Shown: positions 1 through 8,348 of the stretch, in pieces
How the letters are laid out: each line of letters begins with the position of its first letter
How positions within the stretch are numbered: position 1 is the first letter of the stretch
Assembly: GCA_002898315.1 (NCBI GenBank)
Contig: BEHV01000001.1
Location: forward strand, 186,001 to 250,000
Length of the DNA: 64,000 nucleotides
Reading direction: 5' to 3'
Origin: a bacterium HR19
Lineage (GTDB): Bacteria; Calescibacteriota; Calescibacteriia; Calescibacteriales; Calescibacteriaceae
Translations under genes and position numbers: made by a program
The notes under the pieces: model-generated
Database searches by the model: none
Told to the model about the DNA's origin: nothing
What the model saw: only the letters and a program-made list of their open reading frames with translations

Positions 1-204
1 ATAACAGCACCAATAACAGCAAATGTGTGGAAGGTGCTTGTAAAGGAAGGATCAGAGGTATCACAAGGAGATACAATCGCAATCCTTGAATCAATGAAAA
101 TGGAAATACCCGTTGAATCACCATACTCAGGGAAAATTTCAAAGCTTTACATCCAAGAAGGGGGTTCTGTGGTAGAAGGGGAGCCAATAGCTGAGCTGGA
201 GTAG
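1..204 (+). CDS. Biotin/lipoyl attachment domain, C-terminal part of a biotin carboxyl carrier protein (partial)
   Basis: The window opens inside this gene; 67 codons remain before a TAG stop. The fragment is a complete biotinyl domain with the ESMKM motif, whose central Lys is the biotinylated residue in acetyl-CoA, pyruvate, oxaloacetate and related carboxylases or decarboxylases. A downstream EGEPIAELE end is typical of this fold. The missing 5' part decides whether it is a free carrier protein or the tail of a larger carboxylase subunit, so the substrate cannot be named. Its last 58 bases overlap, antisense, the end of folD. A bioD gene at about 31.4 kb fits with biotin use in this organism. 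Confidence 0.9.
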   Translation: MTAPITANVWKVLVKEGSEVSQGDTIAILESMKMEIPVESPYSGKISKLYIQEGGSVVEGEPIAELE

Positions 205-1034
205 AAAAAGGCTTTCAGAGTATTCCTCATAAGTTCGGCGACTGTAATTATACCTACTCCGCCGGGGACAGGTGTTATAATGCTTGCTCTTTTTTTTGCT
301 TCATCGTATTCAACATCTCCGAAAACCTTCCCATCAACAACCCGCGTTCCTATATCAATAACAACTGCCCCGCGCTTTATCCATTCTCCCTTTATAAGTC
401 CCGGAATTCCAACTGCGGAGATAACTATATCTGCATCTTTGATGTATTCAGATAAATCTTTGGTTGCTCTGTGGCATATCGTAACCGTTGCTCCCATATT
501 CACGAGGACCGAGGCGCACGGTTTCCCCACAAGGTCAGAAGCACCAACAACAACCGCTTTTTTACCTTCAACGGCAACCTTATATTCTTCAAATATATCA
601 ATCATCGCTTGTGAAGCGCATGGTAAAAACCTTGCACTCCTGTAATCTTTCAGAACCTTGCCCAAATTCTCCGATGTCAGACAATCAACATCTTTCAACG
701 GGTAAATTATATCTAAAACATCTTTTCTGATATGTGATGGCAACGGAAGTTGAACGATAAAACCTGAGCAGTCAGACGAATTCAACTCATATATCTTCTG
801 CACCAGGTCGCCTTCGCTCACATCAGCAGGAAAATAAAAAACCTCAATCTCTATGCCACAGTAATCAGCATATTTTCTTTTATTCCTTATGTAAAGCTCC
901 ATCTCGCTATCATTTCCTATTGCTATTATTGAGAGCCTAACATTATACGAATCTCTTTTCAGAGCTAAAACTTTATTTCTCACCTCATCAAAAATTCTTT
1001 GAGCAATCGCCTTCCCATTTACTTCAACAGACAT
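147..1034 (-). CDS. folD: FolD, methylenetetrahydrofolate dehydrogenase/cyclohydrolase
   Basis: A 295-residue FolD-like protein interconverting 5,10-methylene-THF and 10-formyl-THF in the cytoplasm. Visible motifs are the YIRNK segment with the catalytic Lys, VQLPLP, KDVD, the Rossmann motif GASDLVGKP, and PVPGGVG near the end. I chose the ATG at 1034 because the family begins at this point; an upstream TTG at 1094 would add 20 unrelated residues. Two family motifs differ: GRS of the NADP-binding loop is GAS here, and the KDVDGFH-type segment is KDVDCLT. The last 19 residues are read from the strand opposite the biotin-carrier gene and look non-homologous. The gene supplies one-carbon units together with metF at 35 kb and purH at 55.6 kb. 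Confidence 0.93.
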   Translation of the reverse strand: MSVEVNGKAIAQRIFDEVRNKVLALKRDSYNVRLSIIAIGNDSEMELYIRNKRKYADYCGIEIEVFYFPADVSEGDLVQKIYELNSSDCSGFIVQLPLPSHIRKDVLDIIYPLKDVDCLTSENLGKVLKDYRSARFLPCASQAMIDIFEEYKVAVEGKKAVVVGASDLVGKPCASVLVNMGATVTICHRATKDLSEYIKDADIVISAVGIPGLIKGEWIKRGAVVIDIGTRVVDGKVFGDVEYDEAKKRASIITPVPGGVGIITVAELMRNTLKAFFYSSSAIGSPSTTEPPSWM

Positions 1035-1105
1035 AATAATTTGAAGATTATAAGAGTTTGAAATACTTCTCAATTTCTGCGAGAAAATTAGCAAAAACCA
1101 AAAAA

Positions 1106-1990
1106 TTATAGAATCAAACCTCTTTCTTTGAGGTAGGACTTCAAAGCATCTTCAACGCTCATCATATCGTTTTTGCCAAGCTTCTCAAGAACTGAGTTTT
1201 TTAGAACAGAGTAATTTGGTCTTTGAGCGGGCGCCCGAAGTTCCGCAAGAGTAATAGGTTCTATAAACCTGTCATCAAGATGTAAAAGATCTGCGATAAG
1301 ACGAGAAAAATCATACCAAGAAATCTCACCAATCTGCATTATATGAACTATACCAGTAAAACCTTCTTTTGCAAGTTCAACTATTTTTCTCGCAAGGTCA
1401 AAAGTATAAGTCGGAGCAGAAAAAACATCATAAACTATTCTCATTTTCTTCTGCGAGCTTATGTTCTCAATCACTCTTTCAACAAAGTTTCGGTAAGTCC
1501 TTCCGGCAATATAAGAACCATTAACTCCATAAAGCCCGCCAGACCTCACTATAATGAACTTGCTGTATCCAGATTTTTTAATGAGAAGTTCTCCAAGGAG
1601 TTTTGATAAAGCGTAGACAGAAAGCGGATTCGGTTCGTCTTGCTCCTCATAAGGCAACCTCTTCTTCCCATCAAAAACATAATCTGTTGATACATTTATA
1701 AAAGTTGCTGAAATCTCTTTGCATAAAAGAAGGAGAAAATAAGGAGCAAAAGAATTCACCGAAAACACTCTTTCGGCATTCTCAACCTTCTCCGCACCAT
1801 CAACATTATTCCACCCAGTAGCGTTGAAGACAAAATCTGGTCTTATTTCAAAAATTATCTTCTTGACTTTCTCAAGGTCGGTTATATCCACCTCTTCCCT
1901 TGAAAATGAGAACACCTCAGAGCTCTTTGAAAGCCATCTTATAAGGTCAAAACCAAGCTGACCCCTTGAACCAAAAACAACAGCTTTCAT
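1106..1990 (-). CDS. rmlD: dTDP-4-dehydrorhamnose reductase family protein
   Basis: A 294-residue short-chain dehydrogenase of the RmlD family, which reduces dTDP-4-keto-L-rhamnose to dTDP-L-rhamnose for surface polysaccharide. The N-terminus has the NAD(P) motif GSRGQLG, followed by NVSTDYVFDG near residue 105 and the catalytic YALSK near residue 130. The ATG at 1990 lies directly before KAVVFGSRGQLG; a TTG three codons upstream is less likely. It lies 71 bases upstream of folD on the same strand. A nucleotidyltransferase (rmlA-like) lies 45 kb away, so the sugar pathway is dispersed. Some RmlD relatives reduce other dTDP sugars or form part of methionine adenosyltransferase, so the exact substrate is inferred. 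Confidence 0.87.
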   Translation of the reverse strand: MKAVVFGSRGQLGFDLIRWLSKSSEVFSFSREEVDITDLEKVKKIIFEIRPDFVFNATGWNNVDGAEKVENAERVFSVNSFAPYFLLLLCKEISATFINVSTDYVFDGKKRLPYEEQDEPNPLSVYALSKLLGELLIKKSGYSKFIIVRSGGLYGVNGSYIAGRTYRNFVERVIENISSQKKMRIVYDVFSAPTYTFDLARKIVELAKEGFTGIVHIMQIGEISWYDFSRLIADLLHLDDRFIEPITLAELRAPAQRPNYSVLKNSVLEKLGKNDMMSVEDALKSYLKERGLIL

Positions 1991-2060
1991 AAAAATCAAA
2001 ATGTAAGATAAATTAAAGTTAATTGTAAAACAGAAAAATCATCAAAAGAGCAATTGAGCA

Positions 2061-2444
2061 ATGAAATTAGCTTTCGTAGTGGAGAAATTAGAGGAAGCAA
2101 GATTGATAAAAGGAATAGGAGAGGAGTTCGGACACAAAATAGCTATCCTTCAAAATGCTGAAGAACTGCTTTCACTTTCGTTCATTCCAGATGTTGTAAT
2201 AGTTGAATCAAAAATCATAAGCGATGAAAATGAACTGAAAATTATATTTTCCTCTTCTGAAAGAATACTTTTCATACTTCCGTTCTGGGAGAAAGCCGGA
2301 GAAAAGTTAGAAAAGCTCCGCGAAAAAGCAGAAAAATTCGGATTCAGGAAAAGAAAGGTAAAAGTCATAAAAAGACCTTTTACAGCAGAGGAGCTTATAA
2401 AATACATAGAAGCAATTTTCTTCGCCAAAGGTTCAAAAGAGTGA
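2061..2444 (+). CDS. Degenerate receiver-like (CheY-like) domain protein
   Basis: A 127-residue single-domain protein. The order of segments suggests a response-regulator receiver fold: an N-terminal beta strand (KLAFVVE), an aspartate-site strand with PDVVIVES, and a C-terminal KVIKRPFTAEEL resembling the conserved Lys-Pro and last helix of receivers. The acidic pair expected after strand 1 is missing and the phospho-acceptor Asp position appears to be Glu. It is therefore probably not phosphorylated in the usual way. It starts at an ATG preceded only by a weak AG-rich stretch, is divergent from rmlD, and ends 7 bases before the convergent glycosyltransferase gene. Assignment rests on pattern only; an unrelated alpha/beta protein remains possible. 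Confidence 0.55.
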   Translation: MKLAFVVEKLEEARLIKGIGEEFGHKIAILQNAEELLSLSFIPDVVIVESKIISDENELKIIFSSSERILFILPFWEKAGEKLEKLREKAEKFGFRKRKVKVIKRPFTAEELIKYIEAIFFAKGSKE

Positions 2445-2451
2445 GAAAAAT

Positions 2452-3522
2452 TCAACTTACCTCTCGCAGGAATCTCAATATAACTTTTTTGAGTTCGTTT
2501 TTTTCTATCTTCATACAGTCAATATTTCTTGGGCACGGGGGAATTTCAGCATATTTTGAACACGGAGAGCACCATAGATACTTTCTCAAAACAAAAGCGG
2601 TTGGTGGAGCCCATTTCAGGTGATTTGTGGGACCAAACAGAGCAACAACTCTTATATCATCAACAAAATTTGCAAAATGTAAAATTCCATTATCAACACT
2701 CACAAACACACGAGATTCTTCCATCATTCTCAAAATATCTTGAAACATCAATTTTTTATTGCCGATGACCTCTATCTTATAACCTTCATCTCTCATCTCT
2801 TTAATAAGCTCAAAAAGCATAGGGGACATCTTCTCTTTTCTTGTCGTATAAGGGGCAAAAAGAACATCTATTTTCTTTTTCCGACGAACATTACTCTCAT
2901 AATTTTGTGATAATTTGAAATAGCCCATCACATATTCATCTGATATTTCTTCAAATCCTTTTCCGCCAAAATCTTTCTGTTCAATTAATGAAATAAGAGC
3001 AAGTCCTAACCTGAAAAAATTCACCGCTTCAAAATGGGAAAAAAAGTATTCCACACTTATGTCAAATATATCTTTTTTTTCTGTTGTAGCAAAGCCAATT
3101 ACTTTCTTTCCCAAAATATTTGCGAAAAAAGCGGGGAGAAGAAAAGATTGCTCGGTATCTAAAACAAAATCGTATCTTCTGATACTGCGAAAAAGAAAAA
3201 TCAGGAAAGGTAAAGAATCATAAACAAAAAATTTCCGTATTATATCACCGTAGCAGAATTTGGCTCCTTCTACATTTCTCTTTTCACCAAGGTAATGAAT
3301 TTCAATTTTATCTCCGAGTTTTTCTTTTATCATTTTGACCATAGGGGTAAGGAGTATTGCATCACCGAGTCCTCCCGGTCTTATGATAAGAATGGAGTAT
3401 CTTTCTTTGGGTCTCTGTGGAATTTCTTTCGGAACTTTTTTGATTCTTCTGCAAAGCTTTACGAGAAACTTCCCTATATTCCTATCTATGAATTTCAGAA
3501 AATTCTGTGAGAATTTTGACAC
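2452..3522 (-). CDS. Glycosyltransferase family 9 (heptosyltransferase-like)
   Basis: A 356-residue GT9 protein, the family that adds heptose or related sugars to LPS core from nucleotide-sugar donors on the cytoplasmic face. The segment RPGGLGDAILLTP at residues 48-60 is the family's N-terminal signature; SVDNGILHFANF and ALFGPTNHLKW in the last third match the donor-binding region. A C-terminal cysteine cluster (CSPCSK, CPRNIDCM) is also common in GT9 members. The start is GTG at 3522 without an evident Shine-Dalgarno; about 40 residues precede the GT9 fold, so the true start may lie a little downstream. Presence of lpxD and lnt elsewhere in the window is consistent with LPS synthesis. The acceptor sugar is unknown. 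Confidence 0.85.
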   Translation of the reverse strand: MSKFSQNFLKFIDRNIGKFLVKLCRRIKKVPKEIPQRPKERYSILIIRPGGLGDAILLTPMVKMIKEKLGDKIEIHYLGEKRNVEGAKFCYGDIIRKFFVYDSLPFLIFLFRSIRRYDFVLDTEQSFLLPAFFANILGKKVIGFATTEKKDIFDISVEYFFSHFEAVNFFRLGLALISLIEQKDFGGKGFEEISDEYVMGYFKLSQNYESNVRRKKKIDVLFAPYTTRKEKMSPMLFELIKEMRDEGYKIEVIGNKKLMFQDILRMMEESRVFVSVDNGILHFANFVDDIRVVALFGPTNHLKWAPPTAFVLRKYLWCSPCSKYAEIPPCPRNIDCMKIEKNELKKVILRFLREVS

Positions 3523-3648
3523 TGAAAAATGTTAAAATGAAACGACTTTGGTTTGAGTAAAGCAAGAATAATATTTCGCCATCTCTTTTTAAATTTCCTT
3601 TGACACTTTTTGAGTAATCCTCTGGAAAATTGAACTAAACGGCTTTTT

Positions 3649-5205
3649 TTACATTATCTCAGCGTTCCACAAGACATTATCCATATGTCCATTTATAACT
3701 ATGCCTTTGACTGATATATTTTTTCTCATGCCCAAGATAAGCTCTCTCTGATAAGTGAAGATCAAGTATGCATTTTCGTATATCATTTTGTCAACTTCTT
3801 TCAATCTTTTTTCGTGTTCTTTTTCATCTACAACACCGACAGCCCATTCAAGTTTTTTATCGTATTCTGGGTCGCTCATTATAGAAAAAGGTCCCATAGA
3901 ATGCAGGAATATGAAATAGTGAAAGGCAGCATCTTTTATAGGGTTATCTACCATAGAGGCAGCAATATCTCCATCCCAATCTGGTTTTCCTTTTGTCATT
4001 TTTGCTATTGGGATTCGCATAGCCCATTCAGAACGGGGGACAACTTTTGCATCTACTATAACACCAACAGCAGCTAAATCCTGTTTTATTGAATTGAAAA
4101 CGGTTTCAGCAAGGTCAGAGACGAGAGCGGTAAGCCGTAAGGGTTTATCTTTTGAATATCCCTTTGATGATAAGATTTCAGACGCTTTTTTGGGGTCATA
4201 AGGGTAAGGTTGGAGCTCCTCAGCAGCGGAGCCGAGTTCTCCAAACTTTCCAAGAGAAGGGATAATTTTTCCGAACCCAGCATCGCCTACCCTCAAAAGA
4301 CGTGCCCTGTTTACCGCATAATTCAACGCCTTCCTTATGTCTTTATCTGCAAGAGGACCTTTATTTGAAAGTGTAACCTGATAAGCTATATGAACGAGCT
4401 TTTTCATAAGTTTTATTTCTGGGAATTTCTGCAACCTTATAGCATCTTTCCCGAGCAGATTGAAAACAACATCTACTTTTCCTTGCAAAAGTGCATCAGC
4501 CCATTCTTTTTCTGGTATAAGCTCAAAAATAAGCTCATCATACTTTGGCCAACCTGCTTGCCAGTAATCAGGATTTTTCTCTAAAATTATCCTCTTTCCT
4601 TTCTCTATCGCTTTGAACTTGAAAGGTCCAGTTCCTATCGGAGCTTTCGCGAATTCATCTAATCCCACTTTCTTAACATAGCTCGCAGGCAGAACATCAG
4701 AGAACATGTGCAACCTGTAAATGAGCATTCCGTCCGGAAAATGAGTTATTATCCTGAAAGTATATCTATCTACCACCTGAACCTCTTTTATTGATGAGAG
4801 GATCCCACGAGTTGGTGACTTTGTATTAGGGTCAAGATGCAGTTCTATTGTGAATTTAACATCTTCTGCGGTGAGTTCTTCTCCGTTATGGAATTTAACT
4901 CCTTTCCTAAGCTTGAACTCTGTTGTGAGGGGGTCTAATCTTTTCCACGATACAGCAAGCCAGGGCACAGGATTTCCATTATAATCAAAGCCAACGAGTT
5001 TGTCAAAAATATAGTTTATCACAGCATACGAATCTGGGTCAAACGCTCTATAAGGGACTATTGCTGGTGGTTCAGCAGAAAAATATATCACCCGAAGCGT
5101 CTTTGAGTATGCGTGACCATATAAGAGCAAGAAAAAAGCGAAAACAACAAACCTGCCTGCTTTTACTCCTGCCTCCTTCACTATATTTTTCCTACTTTTT
5201 TCCAT
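3649..5205 (-). CDS. Extracellular solute-binding protein, family 5 (peptide/oligopeptide type)
   Basis: A 518-residue periplasmic binding protein of the DppA/OppA family. An N-terminal hydrophobic stretch (about residues 17-33) is a signal peptide. The mature part carries the family pattern GTGPFKF, LEKNPDYW, a KGVKFHNGEELTAEDVKF segment near residue 100, and IRKALNYAVNR in the middle. It begins 7 bases after the chemoreceptor stop, and its perfect AAGGAGGTGA ribosome-binding site contains that stop codon, so translation is probably coupled to the receptor. No permease or ATPase is adjacent; two Opp/Dpp-type permeases lie alone at 9.9 and 41.5 kb. It may serve transport, chemotaxis, or both. 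Ligand unknown. Confidence 0.92.
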   Translation of the reverse strand: MEKSRKNIVKEAGVKAGRFVVFAFFLLLYGHAYSKTLRVIYFSAEPPAIVPYRAFDPDSYAVINYIFDKLVGFDYNGNPVPWLAVSWKRLDPLTTEFKLRKGVKFHNGEELTAEDVKFTIELHLDPNTKSPTRGILSSIKEVQVVDRYTFRIITHFPDGMLIYRLHMFSDVLPASYVKKVGLDEFAKAPIGTGPFKFKAIEKGKRIILEKNPDYWQAGWPKYDELIFELIPEKEWADALLQGKVDVVFNLLGKDAIRLQKFPEIKLMKKLVHIAYQVTLSNKGPLADKDIRKALNYAVNRARLLRVGDAGFGKIIPSLGKFGELGSAAEELQPYPYDPKKASEILSSKGYSKDKPLRLTALVSDLAETVFNSIKQDLAAVGVIVDAKVVPRSEWAMRIPIAKMTKGKPDWDGDIAASMVDNPIKDAAFHYFIFLHSMGPFSIMSDPEYDKKLEWAVGVVDEKEHEKRLKEVDKMIYENAYLIFTYQRELILGMRKNISVKGIVINGHMDNVLWNAEIM

Positions 5206-5212
5206 CGCTCTA

Positions 5213-5222
5213 TCACCTCCTT
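5213..5222 (-). promoter_or_regulatory. Perfect Shine-Dalgarno overlapping the upstream stop codon
   Basis: On the minus strand this reads AAGGAGGTGA, a full match to the 16S anti-Shine-Dalgarno, 7 bases before the ATG of the solute-binding protein. The last three bases are the TGA stop of the chemoreceptor gene, so ribosomes ending on the receptor would sit on this site. This suggests translational coupling of the two genes. Confidence 0.85.
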
Positions 5223-6898
5223 TTGCTTATTATAAATTTTTCAGTATATGCTTTTATTTCTTCTACCTTGCTCATCAGGTTATCTGTATCTTCTGATATA
5301 CGGTTTATGTTTGACCTCAGGACCTCTGAAACCTGAGCTAAATTCACAGCAATGCTTGCAACATGAGAAGCAGATTCCCTCTGCTGAACCATAGCACTTT
5401 TGAAGTTATCAAGGTTAGAGACGAGAAAATCAATAAAAGACCTTATCGCATCAAGCTGTTGAGAAGATAGCTCAATGTTCTTTATTGACTCCTCAACAAA
5501 TCTGTATCCCTTCTCTATCTTATTATATGTCATATCCATAACTTCCATGTTTCTATTTATGGTGCTTTTTATATCTTTCAGGGTGTTTCTTATTCTTTCT
5601 GCGAGCTTTCTTATCTCTTCTGCAACAACTGCAAAACCTTTTCCTGCATCACCCGCACGAGACGCCTCAATAGAAGCGTTCAAAGAAAGCAAATTCACCT
5701 GATCAGAAATATCTTCTATTATTCCGACTATTTTGACTATCTTTTGTGAGGCAGAAATAAGCTCAGAAAATGTTTGTTTTATATCTTTTAGAGTATCTGA
5801 TACCCCGCTGACCGATTCTATTGATTTTCTTATAACACCTATGGAATGCTCTACTCCTGCCTTTTTCCGTTTCGCCTCATCTGAAACCGAGCTTATTCCT
5901 TTTTCTACATCCTTTGATATAGAAGAGAGTTCTTCCGAAGAAGAAGAGAGGAGTGCCTGCAAAGATAATTGCTCATTTGAAACCTTGCTCAACTCACCTT
6001 TCAAATCTGATAAACGAGAAGCAAAATCAACTATGAAACTCGTAAAACCTATCAATCTCTCTACAACATCTTTTATCCTTGAAATAAATCTATCTAAGCT
6101 TTCTGCAACCATAGCTATCTCATCTTTCCCAGAAAAACCAGTAGATGCTGAAAGGTCCACTTCTCCCGAACTTTTGAATATGCTTTTCGGAAAGTTAGAG
6201 AGATTTACAAGCGGTTTTGCAACAATAAAGTATCCAATAGCAACAAGAAGAACGATAACAGGCAAAATCGCAAAAGTGAGTGAGATAAAAAAGAATATAT
6301 TTTTCTTGTTGCTCCGCATTTCTCCTTCAACCCATTTCCTGACTTCATCTGTGGAAAAATAAATAAGCTGATCGGCTGACATAATAAGCTCATCATAAAT
6401 GGGCTGATACTCCATAATTTTCTCCTTGTACTCATCAAACCTGTTTTGCCTTATGTAATCTAATAGTTCTTGAACTTTCGTCTTGAATTCAAGGTATTTT
6501 GAATTTATGTCTTCTATTATATTTTTCGCTTCACCCGATTGATATTGATTACCCCCCCCCGCAATTTTACCCTTAATTACTTCTATGCTGTCTTCAATAA
6601 ACTTTGTGGTCTGCTCTATTGTTCCCTCATATATACCTAAAATATCTTCTCCGCTTATACTTCCCGACTCCATGCTTATTCTCAAAAGGGTGTTCATAAG
6701 TGAGTTCAAATTTGATTTGAGCTGGCTTGCCTCAACAGAAACAGTATAGTTTTCCTGATACATCGTCTCAAGTCCTTTCCTCATTTTTATGAGCAGAAAG
6801 ACCGCAAAACTTGCAACAGATGAAAAAAGAATAAAAACAAAAATAAAAGGCAAAATGAATTTATATACTATCTTTATATTCTGTAATGGTCTCCGCAT
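5213..6898 (-). CDS. Transmembrane methyl-accepting chemotaxis protein with an in-frame G9 tract
   Basis: A 561-residue chemoreceptor. It has a first membrane helix at about residues 10-37, a helical periplasmic sensor domain, a second membrane helix near 199-225, a HAMP-like linker, and a cytoplasmic signalling coiled coil. The conserved hairpin tip is present ([15 protein letters not shown], then [18 protein letters not shown]). The sensor segment contains nine consecutive G bases on the coding strand (6552-6560) coding A113-G-G-G-N117. It is the first gene of a pair with the solute-binding protein downstream, suggesting that protein could present its ligand to this receptor. No cheA, cheW or cheY is in the window. 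The start is ATG. Confidence 0.95.
   Translation of the reverse strand: MRRPLQNIKIVYKFILPFIFVFILFSSVASFAVFLLIKMRKGLETMYQENYTVSVEASQLKSNLNSLMNTLLRISMESGSISGEDILGIYEGTIEQTTKFIEDSIEVIKGKIAGGGNQYQSGEAKNIIEDINSKYLEFKTKVQELLDYIRQNRFDEYKEKIMEYQPIYDELIMSADQLIYFSTDEVRKWVEGEMRSNKKNIFFFISLTFAILPVIVLLVAIGYFIVAKPLVNLSNFPKSIFKSSGEVDLSASTGFSGKDEIAMVAESLDRFISRIKDVVERLIGFTSFIVDFASRLSDLKGELSKVSNEQLSLQALLSSSSEELSSISKDVEKGISSVSDEAKRKKAGVEHSIGVIRKSIESVSGVSDTLKDIKQTFSELISASQKIVKIVGIIEDISDQVNLLSLNASIEASRAGDAGKGFAVVAEEIRKLAERIRNTLKDIKSTINRNMEVMDMTYNKIEKGYRFVEESIKNIELSSQQLDAIRSFIDFLVSNLDNFKSAMVQQRESASHVASIAVNLAQVSEVLRSNINRISEDTDNLMSKVEEIKAYTEKFIISKRR
6552..6560 (-). repeat. Homopolymeric G9 tract inside the chemoreceptor gene
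   Basis: Nine consecutive C on the plus strand, G on the coding strand, in a region of low GC. The reading is GCG GGG GGG GGT AAT. Adding one G turns the next codon into TAA; losing one shifts the frame. It is the longest G/C homopolymer noticed in the window and has the form of a slipped-strand contingency tract. Confidence 0.9.
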
Positions 6899-6934
6899 TC
6901 TTGCTACCCCGCTAAAAGACCTTACATAAAGTTT

Positions 6935-6963
6935 TTGAAATTATATTAATCATTCGTTATAAT
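6935..6963 (+). promoter_or_regulatory. Sigma-70-type promoter upstream of the coiled-coil gene (distal)
   Basis: TTGAAA at 6935-6940 and a perfect TATAAT at 6958-6963 are separated by exactly 17 bases. The position between the divergent chemoreceptor and the 7054 gene fits transcription of the latter from near 6970. Predicted by pattern only. Confidence 0.6.
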
Positions 6964-6976
6964 TTTTCCAAGAAAA

Positions 6977-7005
6977 TTGACGAGCCAGGGACAGTCTGAT
7001 AAAAT
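6977..7005 (+). promoter_or_regulatory. Sigma-70-type promoter upstream of the coiled-coil gene (proximal)
   Basis: TTGACG at 6977-6982 and TAAAAT at 7000-7005 are separated by 17 bases, 42 bases downstream of the first promoter. Together they form a tandem pair ahead of the 7054 gene. The second copy of that gene at 22.4 kb does not carry this sequence, because the shared DNA begins only at 7029. Confidence 0.5.
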
Positions 7006-7053
7006 TTGTTTTCTACAAGATAAAACGCAAAGTAAAATCTTAAAATTAGTTTT

Positions 7054-7464
7054 GTGGGAAGCTTTGAACTTTTTGAGCTACTCAAAGAAAAGCTCGGAGA
7101 AGAAACCGCAAGAAAACTCATTGACTACATTGAAAACATAAAAAGTCAGGTCGTCACAACAGATGTCCTCATAAAATTGCTTGACCTCACAAAATCTGAA
7201 ATCATCTCAAAAACTGAAAAAGATAAAACCGAAATATTAGCTAAAATTGAAGAACTGAAAATAAGTACAGATAGAAAAATTGAAGAGCTGAGAATGAGCT
7301 TTGAGCTCAAAATAAAAGAACTTGATTCTAAAATTGAGCAGTACAGATTAGAAACTCAAAGAGATATTGAAAAAACAAAGTCATCGCTTATAAAGTGGAT
7401 GATTGGACTTATGATAGCTCAAACCACCCTCATCATCTCTGTCATAGCTTTCCTGTCAAAATAA
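7054..7464 (+). CDS. Membrane-anchored coiled-coil protein, short repeat form (DUF1640-like)
   Basis: A 136-residue protein: an N-terminal helical region (FELFELLKEKLGEE), a Lys/Glu-rich coiled coil, and a single C-terminal membrane helix (WMIGLMIAQTTLIISVIAFL). This layout and the IKWMIGLMIAQT start of the anchor resemble small coiled-coil membrane proteins of the DUF1640 type common in thermophiles; function unknown. The start is GTG at 7054, the only early start in frame, with no clear ribosome-binding site. It holds one copy of an 11-residue unit (ISTDRKIEELR) where the paralogue at 22428 holds six. Outside the repeats the two genes are identical in every base, including about 25 bases before the start. 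Confidence 0.85.
   Translation: MGSFELFELLKEKLGEETARKLIDYIENIKSQVVTTDVLIKLLDLTKSEIISKTEKDKTEILAKIEELKISTDRKIEELRMSFELKIKELDSKIEQYRLETQRDIEKTKSSLIKWMIGLMIAQTTLIISVIAFLSK
7261..7293 (+). repeat. Single 33-bp coiled-coil unit
   Basis: One 33-base unit encoding 11 residues of hendecad type. It equals the last of the six units in the paralogue at 22635-22832. The 165-bp length difference between the two genes is exactly five such units. Confidence 0.9.
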
Positions 7465-7526
7465 AAAACTCTCCAAAACGAAAACAAATATAGAGAAAAA
7501 TTTAAATATTTTACTGTAAAAGTAAA

Positions 7527-8348
7527 ATGGCAGACATTACAAAAGAATATAATGGGAATCTGGCATTATGTTGTTCAATAGCAGAAGGAAGCGAAAAAAT
7601 AAAAAAAATTTTAAAATCGGCGAATTATCAAGGTAGTTTTCACATTCAAATTCTTCATATTTTTGAACTGCAAGAATGGAAAAACTACAACAAGATTTTC
7701 ATAATTTTGAGAGAACCTTCGGCAAGGTCTTTCAACCTGTGGAAAATCATGCTCCGTGAAGGTTTTGAATGGATAGACGATTTTGAACTCGCCCTATCAG
7801 CAGAACCGAGAAGGTTCTTCTCCGCAGAACAGAAAAAACTATATCGCCCGATATACGACTACCTTTACATAAAAAGCAGTATGCATTTTGAGAACATAAA
7901 AAAAATAATTGATGTGTTCGGAAAGAAAAACTTTTCCGACCCTGAAAAAACAAAAATCGTAGTTGCCGAAGAAATGAGCAAAGACGAAGAAATCAAAGAA
8001 AAAATAATAGAGTTTCTCACCCCTGATGGAAAAGATCGCGAGATAAAAAATCTGAAAAGAAAAATCAAACTGAAAATCAAAGATATAAAACCCGAGTATA
8101 ATGTAATCCCATTCAATTCAAAAGCGCAGTACATTCTGCGAGCGATAGAAGAAGAGATGAAAAAAGCAAAGCTTAATCAACAAGAAATACTACCTATCAA
8201 AATTCTCAGAGAAATCAACCTCATGGTTGGAAAAAAAGTTCAGAACCACTGGTGTATTGAATTTCTAAAACATATATTCAGGAAAGAAGTGGAAAGGATT
8301 TCAGAAATATTGAGAAAAGACCTTATAACTTTGTGGGGATACAAGTGA
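7527..8348 (+). CDS. Sulfotransferase-like protein lacking the N-terminal cofactor-binding loop
   Basis: A 273-residue protein whose middle matches PAPS-dependent sulfotransferases. IFIILREPSARSFNLW near residues 56-71 corresponds to the 3'-phosphate-binding strand-loop-helix, followed by FELALSAE, a Tyr/Ser-rich loop, and KTKIVVAEEM leading to an EFL helix. The family's usual N-terminal 5'-phosphosulfate loop (a Lys-Gly-Thr-Thr type motif) is absent; only about 50 unrelated residues precede. It may be inactive, a decayed gene, or a variant. The stop TGA overlaps the ATG of the following glycosyltransferase by one base, so the two are probably translated together, pointing to modification of a surface glycan. 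There is no evident ribosome-binding site at the ATG. Confidence 0.55.
   Translation: MADITKEYNGNLALCCSIAEGSEKIKKILKSANYQGSFHIQILHIFELQEWKNYNKIFIILREPSARSFNLWKIMLREGFEWIDDFELALSAEPRRFFSAEQKKLYRPIYDYLYIKSSMHFENIKKIIDVFGKKNFSDPEKTKIVVAEEMSKDEEIKEKIIEFLTPDGKDREIKNLKRKIKLKIKDIKPEYNVIPFNSKAQYILRAIEEEMKKAKLNQQEILPIKILREINLMVGKKVQNHWCIEFLKHIFRKEVERISEILRKDLITLWGYK

Noticed and set aside
5733-6362. Long open frame on the strand opposite the chemoreceptor (and similar antisense frames at 35031-35654, 40265-40894, 56168-56848)
   Set aside because: Ser/Phe-rich compositions with no motif, lying entirely opposite genes with strong family matches; they are shadows of codon bias.
7519-7528. Ten bases AAAGTAAAAT repeated at 7029 and 7519 on both sides of the coiled-coil gene, resembling a target-site duplication
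   Set aside because: Very AT-rich and short, and the second copy at 22.4 kb has no matching repeat on its right; no inverted ends or transposase.
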